A stretch of DNA of 43,693 bases from an uncultured Oscillospiraceae bacterium. Its GTDB lineage: Bacteria > Bacillota > Clostridia > Oscillospirales > Ruminococcaceae. The notes beneath the pieces were generated by a model that was not told the origin of the DNA, did no database searches, and was given only the letters and a program-made list of their open reading frames with translations. Below, in pieces: positions 17,736 through 25,329 of the stretch. The DNA lies in NCBI GenBank assembly GCA_949282975.1, contig CASDQY010000059.1, positions 1 through 43,693 of the forward strand. The letters are read 5' to 3'. The position numbers were made by a program, and so were the translations under genes. Numbering within the stretch: position 1 is the first letter of the stretch; each line of letters opens with the position of its first letter.

Positions 17736-19435
17736 CACTGTGCGCCCCCTTCCTTTTCTTCAATGGTGATGTGGGTGATGGGCTTGGTGATGTCCGCCCC
17801 TGCAGGCACCATGGGAAGGACGTTGATGTCCCGATCAATGACGCATTCAATCAGCACTGGCTCGTGGAGAGAAAGGGCTTCTTCCAACACCGGGCGGATG
17901 TCGCTCTTCTTGGTGATCCGCAGCCCCTTGATGTGATAGGCCTGGGCCAGGAGCATATAATCGGTGCCCCGGTCCAGAGTGGTCTGGCTGAACCGGCGGC
18001 CGTAGAACAGCCGCTGCCATTGCCGCACCATCCCCAGCACACTGTTGTTAAACAGAAGCTCAATCATGGGGATCTGGAATTTATAGGCGGTAACCAATTC
18101 ATTGCAGTTCATGTGAAAGCTTCCATCGCCGGCAATGTTGATCACCCGTTTATCCGGATTGCCCACCTGGGCCCCCATGGCGGCGCCGAAGCCATAGCCC
18201 ATGGTGCCCAGTCCTCCGGAGGAAATAAAGCTCCGGGGATGGCGGAAATTATAAAACTGAGCGGCCCACATTTGGTGCTGCCCCACTTCCGTGGCGATGA
18301 TGGCATCGCCCTTGGTGAGTTCATCCAGGGTCTGAATCACGTCCTGGGGGGTGACTGCTTGTGGATCGTCCGTGGTCATCTGCAGAGGATATTCCTGTTT
18401 CCAGGATTGGATCTGCTCCATCCACTCCCCGTGATTCTGCTGAGTGAGCAGGGGCAGAAGCTGTTCCAGCACCGTCTTTACGTCCCCGATTAAGGCCAGA
18501 TCCACCGCAATGTTCTTGTTGACTTCCGCAGGATCAATATCAATCTGTAAGATCTTGGCGTTTTTGGCAAAGGTAGATTTGTCCCCAATGACCCGATCGC
18601 TGAACCGAGTGCCCAGACCCACAAACAAATCGCAGTTTTCAATGGCCTTGGCAGCGGTAACGGTGCCGTGCATGCCCAGCATTCCCATATACCGGGGATC
18701 GGTGTTGTCGAAGCTGCCCTGGCCCATCAAAGAAGAGGACACCGGTGCATCCATGCGGTTGACCAGTTCCAACACCGGTTCTGCCGCTTCCGAGGCGATC
18801 ACGCCGCCGCCGGTATACACAAAGGGACGTTTGGCTTCCATAATCATGGCTGCCGCCCGTTCCAATTCGTGGGCGGTGGTATGAATTTCCACCGGGATGG
18901 GGGCGGGCTGCTCAGGGGTGTATTCACAAACAGCGGCCGTAACGTCTTTGGGAACATCGATGAGCACCGGGCCTTTCCGGCCGGAATTGGCAAGGTAAAA
19001 AGCTTCCCGAATGGTATCCGCCAGCTTTGTAACGTCTTTGACGATGTAATTATGCTTGGTGATGGGGATGGTGACCCCGGTAATGTCCACCTCCTGGAAA
19101 GAATCCAATCCCAGGGCGGAACAGCCCACATTGCCGGTAATTGCCACCACCGGCACGGAATCCATGTTGGCAGTGGCCAGGCCGGTAACCAAATTGGTGG
19201 CCCCGGGGCCGGAGGTAGCGATCACCACACCGGTTCGTCCGGTGCTCCGGGCATAGCCGTCTGCGGCATGGCTGGCGCCCTGTTCATGAGCGGTGAGGAT
19301 ATGGCGAATTTTATCGCTGTACTGATACAGCGCATCATAGATGTTCAGCACCGAACCGCCGGGATAGCCGAACACCGTATCCACTCCCTGCTCCAACAAG
19401 CATTCCAAAATGATTTCTGCTCCAGTTAATTTCAA
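17735..19435 (-). CDS. ilvB: Acetolactate synthase large (catalytic) subunit
   Basis: This 566-residue ThDP enzyme makes acetolactate or acetohydroxybutyrate, the first common step to valine, leucine and isoleucine. The catalytic Glu51 (AHEQGASHAADGYAR), FAD-region motifs and the ThDP motif beginning GDGSFHMNCNELVTA at about 436 and ending in NN are visible. I place the start at TTG 19435, giving MKLTGAEIIL, the usual IlvB beginning, with GAGGTGA 5-6 bases upstream. The in-frame GTG at 19444 would lie inside that ribosome-binding site. The leader contains a short upstream frame that ends at the ribosome-binding site. Confidence 0.94.
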   Translation of the reverse strand: MKLTGAEIILECLLEQGVDTVFGYPGGSVLNIYDALYQYSDKIRHILTAHEQGASHAADGYARSTGRTGVVIATSGPGATNLVTGLATANMDSVPVVAITGNVGCSALGLDSFQEVDITGVTIPITKHNYIVKDVTKLADTIREAFYLANSGRKGPVLIDVPKDVTAAVCEYTPEQPAPIPVEIHTTAHELERAAAMIMEAKRPFVYTGGGVIASEAAEPVLELVNRMDAPVSSSLMGQGSFDNTDPRYMGMLGMHGTVTAAKAIENCDLFVGLGTRFSDRVIGDKSTFAKNAKILQIDIDPAEVNKNIAVDLALIGDVKTVLEQLLPLLTQQNHGEWMEQIQSWKQEYPLQMTTDDPQAVTPQDVIQTLDELTKGDAIIATEVGQHQMWAAQFYNFRHPRSFISSGGLGTMGYGFGAAMGAQVGNPDKRVINIAGDGSFHMNCNELVTAYKFQIPMIELLFNNSVLGMVRQWQRLFYGRRFSQTTLDRGTDYMLLAQAYHIKGLRITKKSDIRPVLEEALSLHEPVLIECVIDRDINVLPMVPAGADITKPITHITIEEKEGGAQ

Positions 19436-19445
19436 AAGTTTCACC

Positions 19446-19535
19446 TCATATCAAAATCGACCTGCCCATTCTTTTGCAAACGGCAAACGTTTGGTCAAAC
19501 CCCCTGCAAAACAATTCGGGCGGATGCACCTTCAT
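19446..19535 (-). CDS. Possible 29-residue leader peptide upstream of ilvB
   Basis: On the minus strand an ATG at 19535 has GAAGGG 6 bases upstream and opens a 29-codon frame whose TGA (19448-19446) overlaps the ilvB ribosome-binding site. The last residues are Arg-Ser-Ile-Leu-Ile, three branched-chain codons in a row before the stop. The frame lies wholly in the ilvB leader. It could couple ilvB translation to branched-chain supply or merely couple initiation. No clear terminator was found in the leader, so classical attenuation is not supported. It could be chance. Confidence 0.35.
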   Translation of the reverse strand: MKVHPPELFCRGFDQTFAVCKRMGRSILI

Positions 19536-19614
19536 CCTTCGCCCTTCCCGGTGTGAGACAGGCGAAAAAAGAACCGGCCGTTTGGATGAAACGAACGGAA
19601 CGGGTTACTGTATT

Positions 19615-19643
19615 ATCATAGCGATTTTTGCGGTGTTTGTCAA
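19615..19643 (-). promoter_or_regulatory. Promoter of ilvB-ilvN
   Basis: On the minus strand TTGACA (19643-19638), 17 bases, TATGAT (19620-19615). It predicts a leader of about 170 bases before ilvB. I found no T-box core in this leader. Confidence 0.75.
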
Positions 19644-19733
19644 ATCCAAACCAGAAGATTACCATTTCTTTTTCCTTTTAAAAAATCGGCCGGATTTTGT
19701 TTCATTTTTTTACTTTACATTTTTTATTTCCAG

Positions 19734-19762
19734 TTGACCGTTTTCCGCCTTTTTGTTATAAT
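19734..19762 (+). promoter_or_regulatory. Promoter of the CxxC lipoprotein
   Basis: TTGACC (19734-19739), 17 bases, TATAAT (19757-19762), with the gene start 48 bases further. Confidence 0.75.
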
Positions 19763-19809
19763 TATAGTGTTCTTTGACGTCATATCCCGGAAAGAAAGGA
19801 AGTCCATAC

Positions 19810-20100
19810 ATGAAACGTAAAATTTTAGCAGCCGCCTTGGGGGCCACCCTGCTGCTGGGCCTATGCGGATGCAGCAGCCAACCGCAAGAATGCGTTCTCT
19901 GCGGCTCCACCGAAAACACCTCCGTTTATCACAACCTGTCCAGCAACGAAAACCAAGCTCTCTGCGCCGACTGTGTGGAAGATGCTTTGGGCTCCCCGGA
20001 AGCATGCGCATGGTGCTATGAAACCCCCGCCGGTTTCTACGTCAATCTGGCAGAACAAGCGGTCTTTGCCTGCCAGGAATGCTATGACGGCCTGAGCTGA
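19810..20100 (+). CDS. Small lipoprotein with four CxxC motifs
   Basis: This 96-residue protein has a signal peptide with lipobox LCGC (Cys21) and a 75-residue mature part containing four CxxC pairs: C28-C31, C52-C55, C66-C69 and C88-C91. The even spacing suggests two zinc-ribbon or treble-clef units displayed outside the membrane, an unusual place for such motifs; a redox role is the alternative. I do not recognise the family. ATG at 19810 follows GGAAG by 9 bases. It has its own promoter and terminator, so it is a single-gene unit. Confidence 0.85.
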   Translation: MKRKILAAALGATLLLGLCGCSSQPQECVLCGSTENTSVYHNLSSNENQALCADCVEDALGSPEACAWCYETPAGFYVNLAEQAVFACQECYDGLS

Positions 20101-20115
20101 TTGGGATCGGTTTTG

Positions 20116-20154
20116 TCCGGTGCAGTGTTTCACTGCGCCGGATTTGCTTTTTGT
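20116..20154 (+). terminator. Terminator after the CxxC lipoprotein
   Basis: TCCGGTGCAGTG (20116-20127) pairs with CACTGCGCCGGA (20131-20142) around TTT, 12 bp with one G-T pair, followed by a T-rich stretch. Confidence 0.85.
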
Positions 20155-20158
20155 CACC

Positions 20159-20187
20159 TTGCAATTTTTGCGGTAATTCTGTATCAT
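20159..20187 (+). promoter_or_regulatory. Promoter of the cysteine desulfurase gene
   Basis: TTGCAA (20159-20164), 17 bases, TATCAT (20182-20187), 49 bases before the start codon. Confidence 0.6.
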
Positions 20188-20236
20188 AAAATAAAACCAT
20201 GTACCCATTTTTTCCAAAGGGAAAGGATGTCTCCTT

Positions 20237-21385
20237 ATGCCGAATTCGCTGATTTACGCCGACCATGCCGCTACCACCCCGGTGCGTCCGGAAGTACTGG
20301 AAGCCATGCTCCCCTATTTTTCCGCCCAATACGGGAACCCTTCTTCCCTTTACCGATTGGGGCGGCAGGCCAAAGCCGCTTTGGAAGAAGCCAGGGCCAA
20401 AATTGCCCATTGTCTCCATGGAGCCCCGGAAGAAATCTTCTTTACTTCCGGCGGCAGCGAAGGGGATAACTGGGCGGTCAAAGGCATGGCGCTGGCGGAC
20501 AAAGAAAGCGGCAAATCCCATCTGGTCACAACGGTTTTTGAGCACCCTGCCCTTTTGGAAAGCTGCCGGTTTTTAGAGCGGCAGGGCTGCCGGGTCAGTT
20601 ATCTTCCCGTCAGCAGCACCGGATTTGTGACCGCAAAACAGGTGGAGGAGGTTGTCACACCGGACACATGTTTGGTCAGCGTGATGTACGCCAATAACGA
20701 AATCGGCACCGTTCAGCCTGTCCGGGAAATCAGCGCTCTCTGCCGGGCAAAAGGGATCCCTTTTCACACAGACGCCGTCCAGGCCGCCGGATGGCTTCCC
20801 ATAGACGTGCAGGCCCAAAATATCGACCTGCTCACCCTCTCCGCCCACAAATTGGGTGGGCCGAAAGGCATCGGGGTATTGTACTGCAGGAAATGGCTTT
20901 CGCTTTCTCCCCTGATTCACGGCGGGAAGCAGGAAAACAGCCGCCGGGCTGGAACCGAAAATGTGGCCGGGGCGGTGGGACTGGCCAAGGCCCTGGAACT
21001 GGCGGGCCAGGAGCAAATAAAGCGAAGCCAAAGCACAGCGGAAAAGCGGGATTGGATGGAAGGGGAACTTTCCACCCTGACCGGCTGTTTGGTCAATGGA
21101 GCAAACCCAAGACTGCCCGGGCATTTGAATCTTTCCTTCCCCGGGGTGGAGGGGGAAAGCCTGCTTCTGGTTTTGGACGCCCAGGGAATTGCCGCCTCTT
21201 CCGGCAGCGCCTGTTCCTCCGGCAGCGGGAACCCCAGCCATGTGCTGCTGGCTCTGGGGCGAAGCGAAAAAGAAGCCAAAGGCTCGCTGCGTTTGAGCAT
21301 CGATGAAACGTTAAGCTGGGAGGACTGCCGGCGGCTGGTGCAGGCTGTGAAAAGCGCTGTGGAAATGCTGCGGTTCGATGCTTGA
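20237..21385 (+). CDS. Cysteine desulfurase (NifS/IscS family)
   Basis: This 382-residue fold-type I PLP enzyme removes sulfur from cysteine as a persulfide for iron-sulfur or thio-nucleoside synthesis. Visible are the N-terminal YADHAATTPVRPEV, the FEHPALL His, the PLP lysine K205 in LSAHKLGGPKG, RAGTENVAG, and the persulfide Cys326 in SSGSACSSGS followed by PSHVLLALG. These fit the group I (NifS/IscS) type. AAAGGA is about 9 bases before ATG 20237. No scaffold or mnmA gene follows, so the acceptor is not shown. The thrS promoter overlaps its last codons. It lies upstream of the thrS T-box but is probably a separate unit. Confidence 0.93.
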   Translation: MPNSLIYADHAATTPVRPEVLEAMLPYFSAQYGNPSSLYRLGRQAKAALEEARAKIAHCLHGAPEEIFFTSGGSEGDNWAVKGMALADKESGKSHLVTTVFEHPALLESCRFLERQGCRVSYLPVSSTGFVTAKQVEEVVTPDTCLVSVMYANNEIGTVQPVREISALCRAKGIPFHTDAVQAAGWLPIDVQAQNIDLLTLSAHKLGGPKGIGVLYCRKWLSLSPLIHGGKQENSRRAGTENVAGAVGLAKALELAGQEQIKRSQSTAEKRDWMEGELSTLTGCLVNGANPRLPGHLNLSFPGVEGESLLLVLDAQGIAASSGSACSSGSGNPSHVLLALGRSEKEAKGSLRLSIDETLSWEDCRRLVQAVKSAVEMLRFDA

Positions 21386-21410
21386 CAAGAACAAATCCCG
21401 GTGGTATCAT
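21382..21410 (+). promoter_or_regulatory. Promoter of the thrS T-box transcript
   Basis: TTGACA (21382-21387), 17 bases, TATCAT (21405-21410). The -35 hexamer contains the stop codon of the preceding gene (TGA, 21383-21385). Confidence 0.75.
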
Positions 21411-21416
21411 ACAAGT

Positions 21417-21797
21417 ACAATCGTTGAGAAGAAGGCCTGCTTCCCCAAAAACGTCCCAGAGAGCTGCCGGTTTGCTGGAACGGCGGCGGCGTTTGGAGGT
21501 TGGGCTACCATCTTTGAGAGTGTGCCAACGGCATCTGCCGGAAACACAACGGCTTGGGCATCCGTTATCCTGCCTGCTATGAGTGCGGAAGAAAGATATT
21601 CTTCCGAACATGGGTGGAACCGTGGAGTTATGAACAAAGACTGAGAAATGCCCGCAGCCTAGGAAAAAGCGGCGCTGTGCGTATGCCGATACGTCAAGCC
21701 GTTTTTGACGACGGAAGCAAAAATGCTTCATTTTTGCGGTGCGGGGATTTCTCAGATGTTTGGCACTTCATCCCATTTGGGATGGGGTGCTTTTTGC
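21417..21797 (+). ncRNA. Threonine T-box riboswitch upstream of thrS
   Basis: The leader shows AGAGAG (21458-21463) of stem I, a Thr codon ACC at 21507-21509 placed in the specifier loop and followed by a purine, a stem III hairpin CGGAAGAA/TTCTTCCG (21586-21606) and the T-box core TGGAACC at 21615-21621. The bulge TGGA fits a UCCA tRNA end. The antiterminator can form from ATGGG (21610-21614) and ATGAA (21630-21634) with TTCATCCCAT (21767-21776). The terminator reuses that last segment, giving the usual choice between read-through on uncharged tRNA and stopping. A structured insert separates the two antiterminator sides. Confidence 0.88.
21763..21795 (+). terminator. T-box terminator of thrS
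   Basis: GCACTTCATCCC (21763-21774) pairs with GGGATGGGGTGC (21779-21790), 12 bp with two G-T pairs, then TTTTT. It ends about 50 bases before the thrS start. Confidence 0.85.
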
Positions 21798-21845
21798 ATC
21801 TTATCCCTCCAAAGCGGAAATTCTATGGACAAGGAGGACACCAAC

Positions 21846-23750
21846 ATGATTCAAGTAACCTTAAAAGACGGCGTGGTTCGGGAGTATGAAGCAGGCACCA
21901 CCATTGCCGAAGTCGCCAAAAGCCTGGGGGCAGGACTGTACAAAGCGGCCTGCGCCGGCCGGGTGGACGGCACCGCCTGCGACCTGCGCACCCCTCTGGA
22001 AAAAGACTGCCAGTTAGAAATCCTTACCTTTGAGGATAAGGACGGCAAGCACGCTTTCTGGCACACCGCCGCCCACATTATGGCCCAGGCCATCCAGCAT
22101 CTTTGGCCCCAGGCAAAATTCGGCATCGGCCCGGCGCTGGAAGACGGCTGGTACTACGATATCGGCGGGGTGGAACCCTTTACTCCGGAACAATTTGCGG
22201 CCATCGAAGCCGAAATGAAGAAGATTGTCAAAGAAAATCTTCCGGTGGAAAAACGGTTCATTACCGTGGAGGAAGGCCGGGAGCTCTTTGCCGGCCAGGA
22301 CTACAAGCTGGAGCTGCTGGAAGAATATGCGCAAAAAGGCTGGCAGCTTTCCATCTACACCCAGGGCGACTTTACCGATCTCTGCGCCGGCCCCCACCTG
22401 ATGAGCACCGGTGCGGTGAAGGCGGTGAAGATTCTCAGCACCGCCAGCGCCTATTGGCGGGGGGACGCTTCCCGGGACAGCCTCTGCCGGGTATACGGTG
22501 TGGCATTCCCCAAAGCCAGCGAATTGGAAGCCCATCTCACCATGCTGGAAGAGGCGAAAAAGCGGGATCACCGCAAGCTGGGCAAAGAGCTGGGCTTGTT
22601 TGCCCTGATGGACGAGGGCCCCGGATTCCCCTTCTTTTTACCCAAAGGCATGATTTTGAAAAACACCCTGATTGATTACTGGCGGGAAGTGCACCACAAG
22701 GCCGGCTATCAGGAGGTCAGCACCCCCATGATCCTGAACCGGAGCCTGTGGGAGCGCAGCGGCCACTGGGATCACTACAAAGAAAATATGTACACCACCG
22801 TCATCGACGACACCGATTTTGCCATCAAACCCATGAACTGCCCGGGCGGCATGCTGGTCTATAAGACCCAGCCCCATTCTTACCGGGATTTGCCCCTTCG
22901 GGTTGGAGAATTGGGGGTGGTGCACCGTCATGAACTTTCCGGTGCGCTTCACGGACTGATGCGGGTGCGCTGCTTCACCCAGGACGACGCCCACATCTTT
23001 ATGATGCCAAACCAGATCAAAGACGAGATCATCGGCGTGGTGCGGCTGATCGACCAGGTGTACTCCCTGTTTGGCTTTGAATATCACATTGAACTCTCCA
23101 CCATGCCGGAAGACCATATGGGCGCCCAGGAGGACTGGGACATGGCCACCGATGCGCTGAAAGCCGCTATGGAAGAACTGGGCCGTCCCTACGAAATCAA
23201 CGAGGGCGACGGCGCCTTTTACGGCCCCAAACTGGACTTCCATCTGGTGGACGCCATTGGCCGGACCTGGCAGTGCGGCACCATCCAGCTGGACTTCCAG
23301 CTTCCCGAACGATTTCAACTGGAATATATCGGCGAGGACGGCCAAAAACACCGCCCCGTTATGGTGCACCGGGTGGTATTCGGCTCCATCGAACGGTTCA
23401 TCGGTATCCTCATCGAGCATTACGCCGGAGCTTTCCCGGTATGGCTGGCGCCGGAACAGGTGCGGATGATCCCCATCAGCGAAGCCCATCGGGAATATGC
23501 CAAGCAGGTGGCGGACAAACTGGACGCAGCGGGAATCCGGGTTACGGTGGATGACCGCAACGAAAAAATGGGATACAAAATCCGTCAGGCCCAGCTGGAA
23601 AAGGTTCCCTATATGCTGGTGGTAGGCGCCAAGGAAATGGAGGACGGCACGGTTTCGGTCCGTGCCCGTCACGAAGAAAAAGGCGGGGTCAAGAGCGTAG
23701 AGGATTTTCTGGCGCAGATCAAAGAAGAGATTGCCAACCGGGAAAGCTGA
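21846..23750 (+). CDS. thrS: Threonyl-tRNA synthetase
   Basis: This 634-residue class II synthetase has the usual four parts: a TGS domain (1-62), an editing domain with H73 and H77 (HTAAH) and C180/H184 (CAGPH), the catalytic core with zinc ligand C332 in NCPGGM and motif 2 in VHRHELSGALHGLMRVRCFTQDD, and a C-terminal anticodon-binding domain from about 535. The ATG at 21846 is preceded by AAGGAGG 8 bases away; an in-frame ATG at 21825 lies before that site. Expression is controlled by the T-box leader, and a strong terminator follows. Confidence 0.97.
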   Translation: MIQVTLKDGVVREYEAGTTIAEVAKSLGAGLYKAACAGRVDGTACDLRTPLEKDCQLEILTFEDKDGKHAFWHTAAHIMAQAIQHLWPQAKFGIGPALEDGWYYDIGGVEPFTPEQFAAIEAEMKKIVKENLPVEKRFITVEEGRELFAGQDYKLELLEEYAQKGWQLSIYTQGDFTDLCAGPHLMSTGAVKAVKILSTASAYWRGDASRDSLCRVYGVAFPKASELEAHLTMLEEAKKRDHRKLGKELGLFALMDEGPGFPFFLPKGMILKNTLIDYWREVHHKAGYQEVSTPMILNRSLWERSGHWDHYKENMYTTVIDDTDFAIKPMNCPGGMLVYKTQPHSYRDLPLRVGELGVVHRHELSGALHGLMRVRCFTQDDAHIFMMPNQIKDEIIGVVRLIDQVYSLFGFEYHIELSTMPEDHMGAQEDWDMATDALKAAMEELGRPYEINEGDGAFYGPKLDFHLVDAIGRTWQCGTIQLDFQLPERFQLEYIGEDGQKHRPVMVHRVVFGSIERFIGILIEHYAGAFPVWLAPEQVRMIPISEAHREYAKQVADKLDAAGIRVTVDDRNEKMGYKIRQAQLEKVPYMLVVGAKEMEDGTVSVRARHEEKGGVKSVEDFLAQIKEEIANRES

Positions 23751-23780
23751 GACCCAAAAAAATTTCAAGAGCAGAGAACA

Positions 23781-23814
23781 AAAGAGTGTGGAGGGTTTCT
23801 TCCACACTCTTTTT
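23781..23814. terminator. Terminator after thrS, also facing the RHH gene
   Basis: AAAGAGTGTGGA (23781-23792) pairs perfectly with TCCACACTCTTT (23801-23812) and is flanked by A and T runs, so it can serve both convergent units. Confidence 0.85.
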
Positions 23815-23825
23815 GCTGCCCGATT

Positions 23826-24092
23826 TTATTCCCGGCTGCTTTTTTTGCGCCGTTCCACTGCCTGTTTTAACAGGAATTCAATCTGCCCGTTGATGGAACG
23901 AAAGTCCTCCTCCGCCCAAGCAGCGATGTCCTGCCAAAGAGAAGGGGACAGGCGCAGCAGTACCTGTTTTTTGGCTTTTTCCCGGCGTTTTTGTTCTGCT
24001 TCCAGCTTGCGGATTTCTTCTTCCTGCTGACGAAGCCGTTCCAGCCGTCGAAGCAAAGCTTCCTCCTGCTGTTCCAATTCCTGCGGATTCAT
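23826..24092 (-). CDS. Ribbon-helix-helix (Arc-like) protein with N-terminal coiled coil
   Basis: This 88-residue protein begins with a highly charged, Glu/Arg/Gln-rich heptad region (residues about 5-42), probably a coiled coil, and ends with an Arc-type ribbon-helix-helix domain: KQVLLRLSPSLWQDIAAWAEEDFRS followed by INGQIEFLLKQAV. Such domains bind DNA as dimers through the N-terminal strand. ATG at 24092 is chosen because AGGAGGG is 6-7 bases upstream; a GTG at 24098 abuts that site. It follows the SPFH gene by 32 bases and is probably cotranscribed, so it may autoregulate the operon through the inverted repeat at the promoter (inference). Confidence 0.82.
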   Translation of the reverse strand: MNPQELEQQEEALLRRLERLRQQEEEIRKLEAEQKRREKAKKQVLLRLSPSLWQDIAAWAEEDFRSINGQIEFLLKQAVERRKKSSRE

Positions 24093-24124
24093 CTTCACCC
24101 CTCCTCAAAACAAAACCCATTCAT

Positions 24125-25129
24125 TTAATAAATGCTGCCGCTATTGACAATGGGCTGGGCGTCCTTATTGCCGCAGAGCACCACCAGCAGGTTGGAAACC
24201 ATGGCGGCCTTCCGTTCTTCGTCCAGCACCACAATTTCCTCCTCGCCCAACTTATCCAGGGCCATCTTCACCATACCTACGGCGCCGTCCACAATTTTCT
24301 GCCGGGCGGCCACAATGGCAGCGGCCTGCTGGCGCTGAAGCATGGCGGCCGCAATCTCTTCCGCATAGGCCAGATGGGTAATTCGAACCTCTTCGATCAC
24401 CAACCCCGCCTTTTCCACCCGGCTCTGAAGCTGCTGCTGCATTACCTGGGCGATTTCCTGGGAACTCCCCCGCAAGGTCTTTTCCTTTACGCCATCTCCA
24501 TCGGGATCTTCCTCCAAACTGTCATAAGGATAGAGTCTTGCCACATTGCGGATGGTGGAATCGGTCTGGATATTGAGAAATTCCCGGTAATTTTCCACGG
24601 CAAATACGGCCTGGGTGGGGTCCACCACCCGCCAGATTACCACGGCGCCAATGATAATGGGATTGCCGTCCACATCGTTGACTTTCTGCTTTTTGTTATC
24701 CAGGGTCTGCTGTTTCATGGAAATGGCAGGGCCGGCAACCGTTGTGGTTTTACCGGCTACATTGCCGTTGGCGCCGGCCTGCACCGTGGTCACCCGCCCG
24801 GGGGCAAAGGAAGAAGCAAAGGGATGCACGTAATACCAGCCCGCCTGCTTGATGGTGCCGTAATACCTGCCAAACAGAGTGAACACCCTGGCTTCATTGG
24901 GGTGAACGATCTTCAATCCCCCCACCAAAATGCAAAACAGCAGCAGAAGCGCCATGGACAAACAGATCAGCGCAATTCCCACGGCGGAGGCTGCATCCAA
25001 AACGCAGCCCGCCACCAGACAGGCAATGCTGGCCGCCCAGCCCAGGATGCATACCAACAGCATGACTCCGCCGGAGACTGGATTTAAGCGCTTTTCTTGA
25101 ATCGAAGCAGTTTCTTGTGAGGTATTCAT
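24125..25129 (-). CDS. SPFH/band 7 membrane protein
   Basis: This 334-residue protein has two hydrophobic helices at about 21-41 and 47-70, then a stomatin/prohibitin (SPFH) domain starting at KIVHPNEARVFTLFGRYYGTIKQAGWYYVHPF. The domain includes the INTDxxIRNVA-like QTDSTIRNVARLYPYD segment and the typical long helix AYAEEIAAAMLQRQQAAAIVAARQKIVDGA. These proteins oligomerise at the membrane and organise microdomains or scaffold proteases; the exact client is unknown. ATG at 25129 follows GGAGGG by 7 bases. It lies in an operon with a ribbon-helix-helix protein and has a promoter with an overlapping inverted repeat. Confidence 0.9.
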   Translation of the reverse strand: MNTSQETASIQEKRLNPVSGGVMLLVCILGWAASIACLVAGCVLDAASAVGIALICLSMALLLLFCILVGGLKIVHPNEARVFTLFGRYYGTIKQAGWYYVHPFASSFAPGRVTTVQAGANGNVAGKTTTVAGPAISMKQQTLDNKKQKVNDVDGNPIIIGAVVIWRVVDPTQAVFAVENYREFLNIQTDSTIRNVARLYPYDSLEEDPDGDGVKEKTLRGSSQEIAQVMQQQLQSRVEKAGLVIEEVRITHLAYAEEIAAAMLQRQQAAAIVAARQKIVDGAVGMVKMALDKLGEEEIVVLDEERKAAMVSNLLVVLCGNKDAQPIVNSGSIY

Positions 25130-25149
25130 ACCATCACCCTCCTGTCAAA

Positions 25150-25190
25150 TTTGATATTATTATGATATCAAAAATATATTCTCTTGTCAA
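25150..25190 (-). promoter_or_regulatory. SPFH operon promoter with operator-like inverted repeat
   Basis: On the minus strand TTGACA (25190-25185), 17 bases, TATCAT (25167-25162). The -10 lies inside an 8-bp perfect inverted repeat TTTGATAT (25150-25157) / ATATCAAA (25165-25172), centre-to-centre about 15 bases, so a bound dimer would block the promoter. Confidence 0.65.
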
Positions 25191-25267
25191 GGCCAGGCAG
25201 ACAAAAATTCTTTCCTGATTGCGATAATTATTAAATAAAATACTATTTGTATTTTATTTAATGCTGC

Positions 25268-25298
25268 AAAACGGCAAACCCAATAGGTTTGCCGTTTT
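25268..25298 (-). terminator. Terminator after the DUF2752 gene
   Basis: AAAACGGCAAACC (25268-25280) pairs perfectly with GGTTTGCCGTTTT (25286-25298). It follows the DUF2752 stop by 31 bases on the minus strand; it could also act on the plus strand. Confidence 0.75.
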
Positions 25299-25329
25299 TA
25301 AATTTGCCGTCTTTTTTCGTATGTCGTAC

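Noticed and set aside
19445..19610. T-box upstream of ilvB
   Set aside because: No TGGNACC core followed by a terminator could be found on the minus strand in this leader, unlike the thrS and cysE leaders.
19474..19737. Open frame of 87 codons on the plus strand between ilvB and the CxxC lipoprotein
   Set aside because: It covers the ilvB promoter and leader on the other strand, has no ribosome-binding site and an uninformative product.
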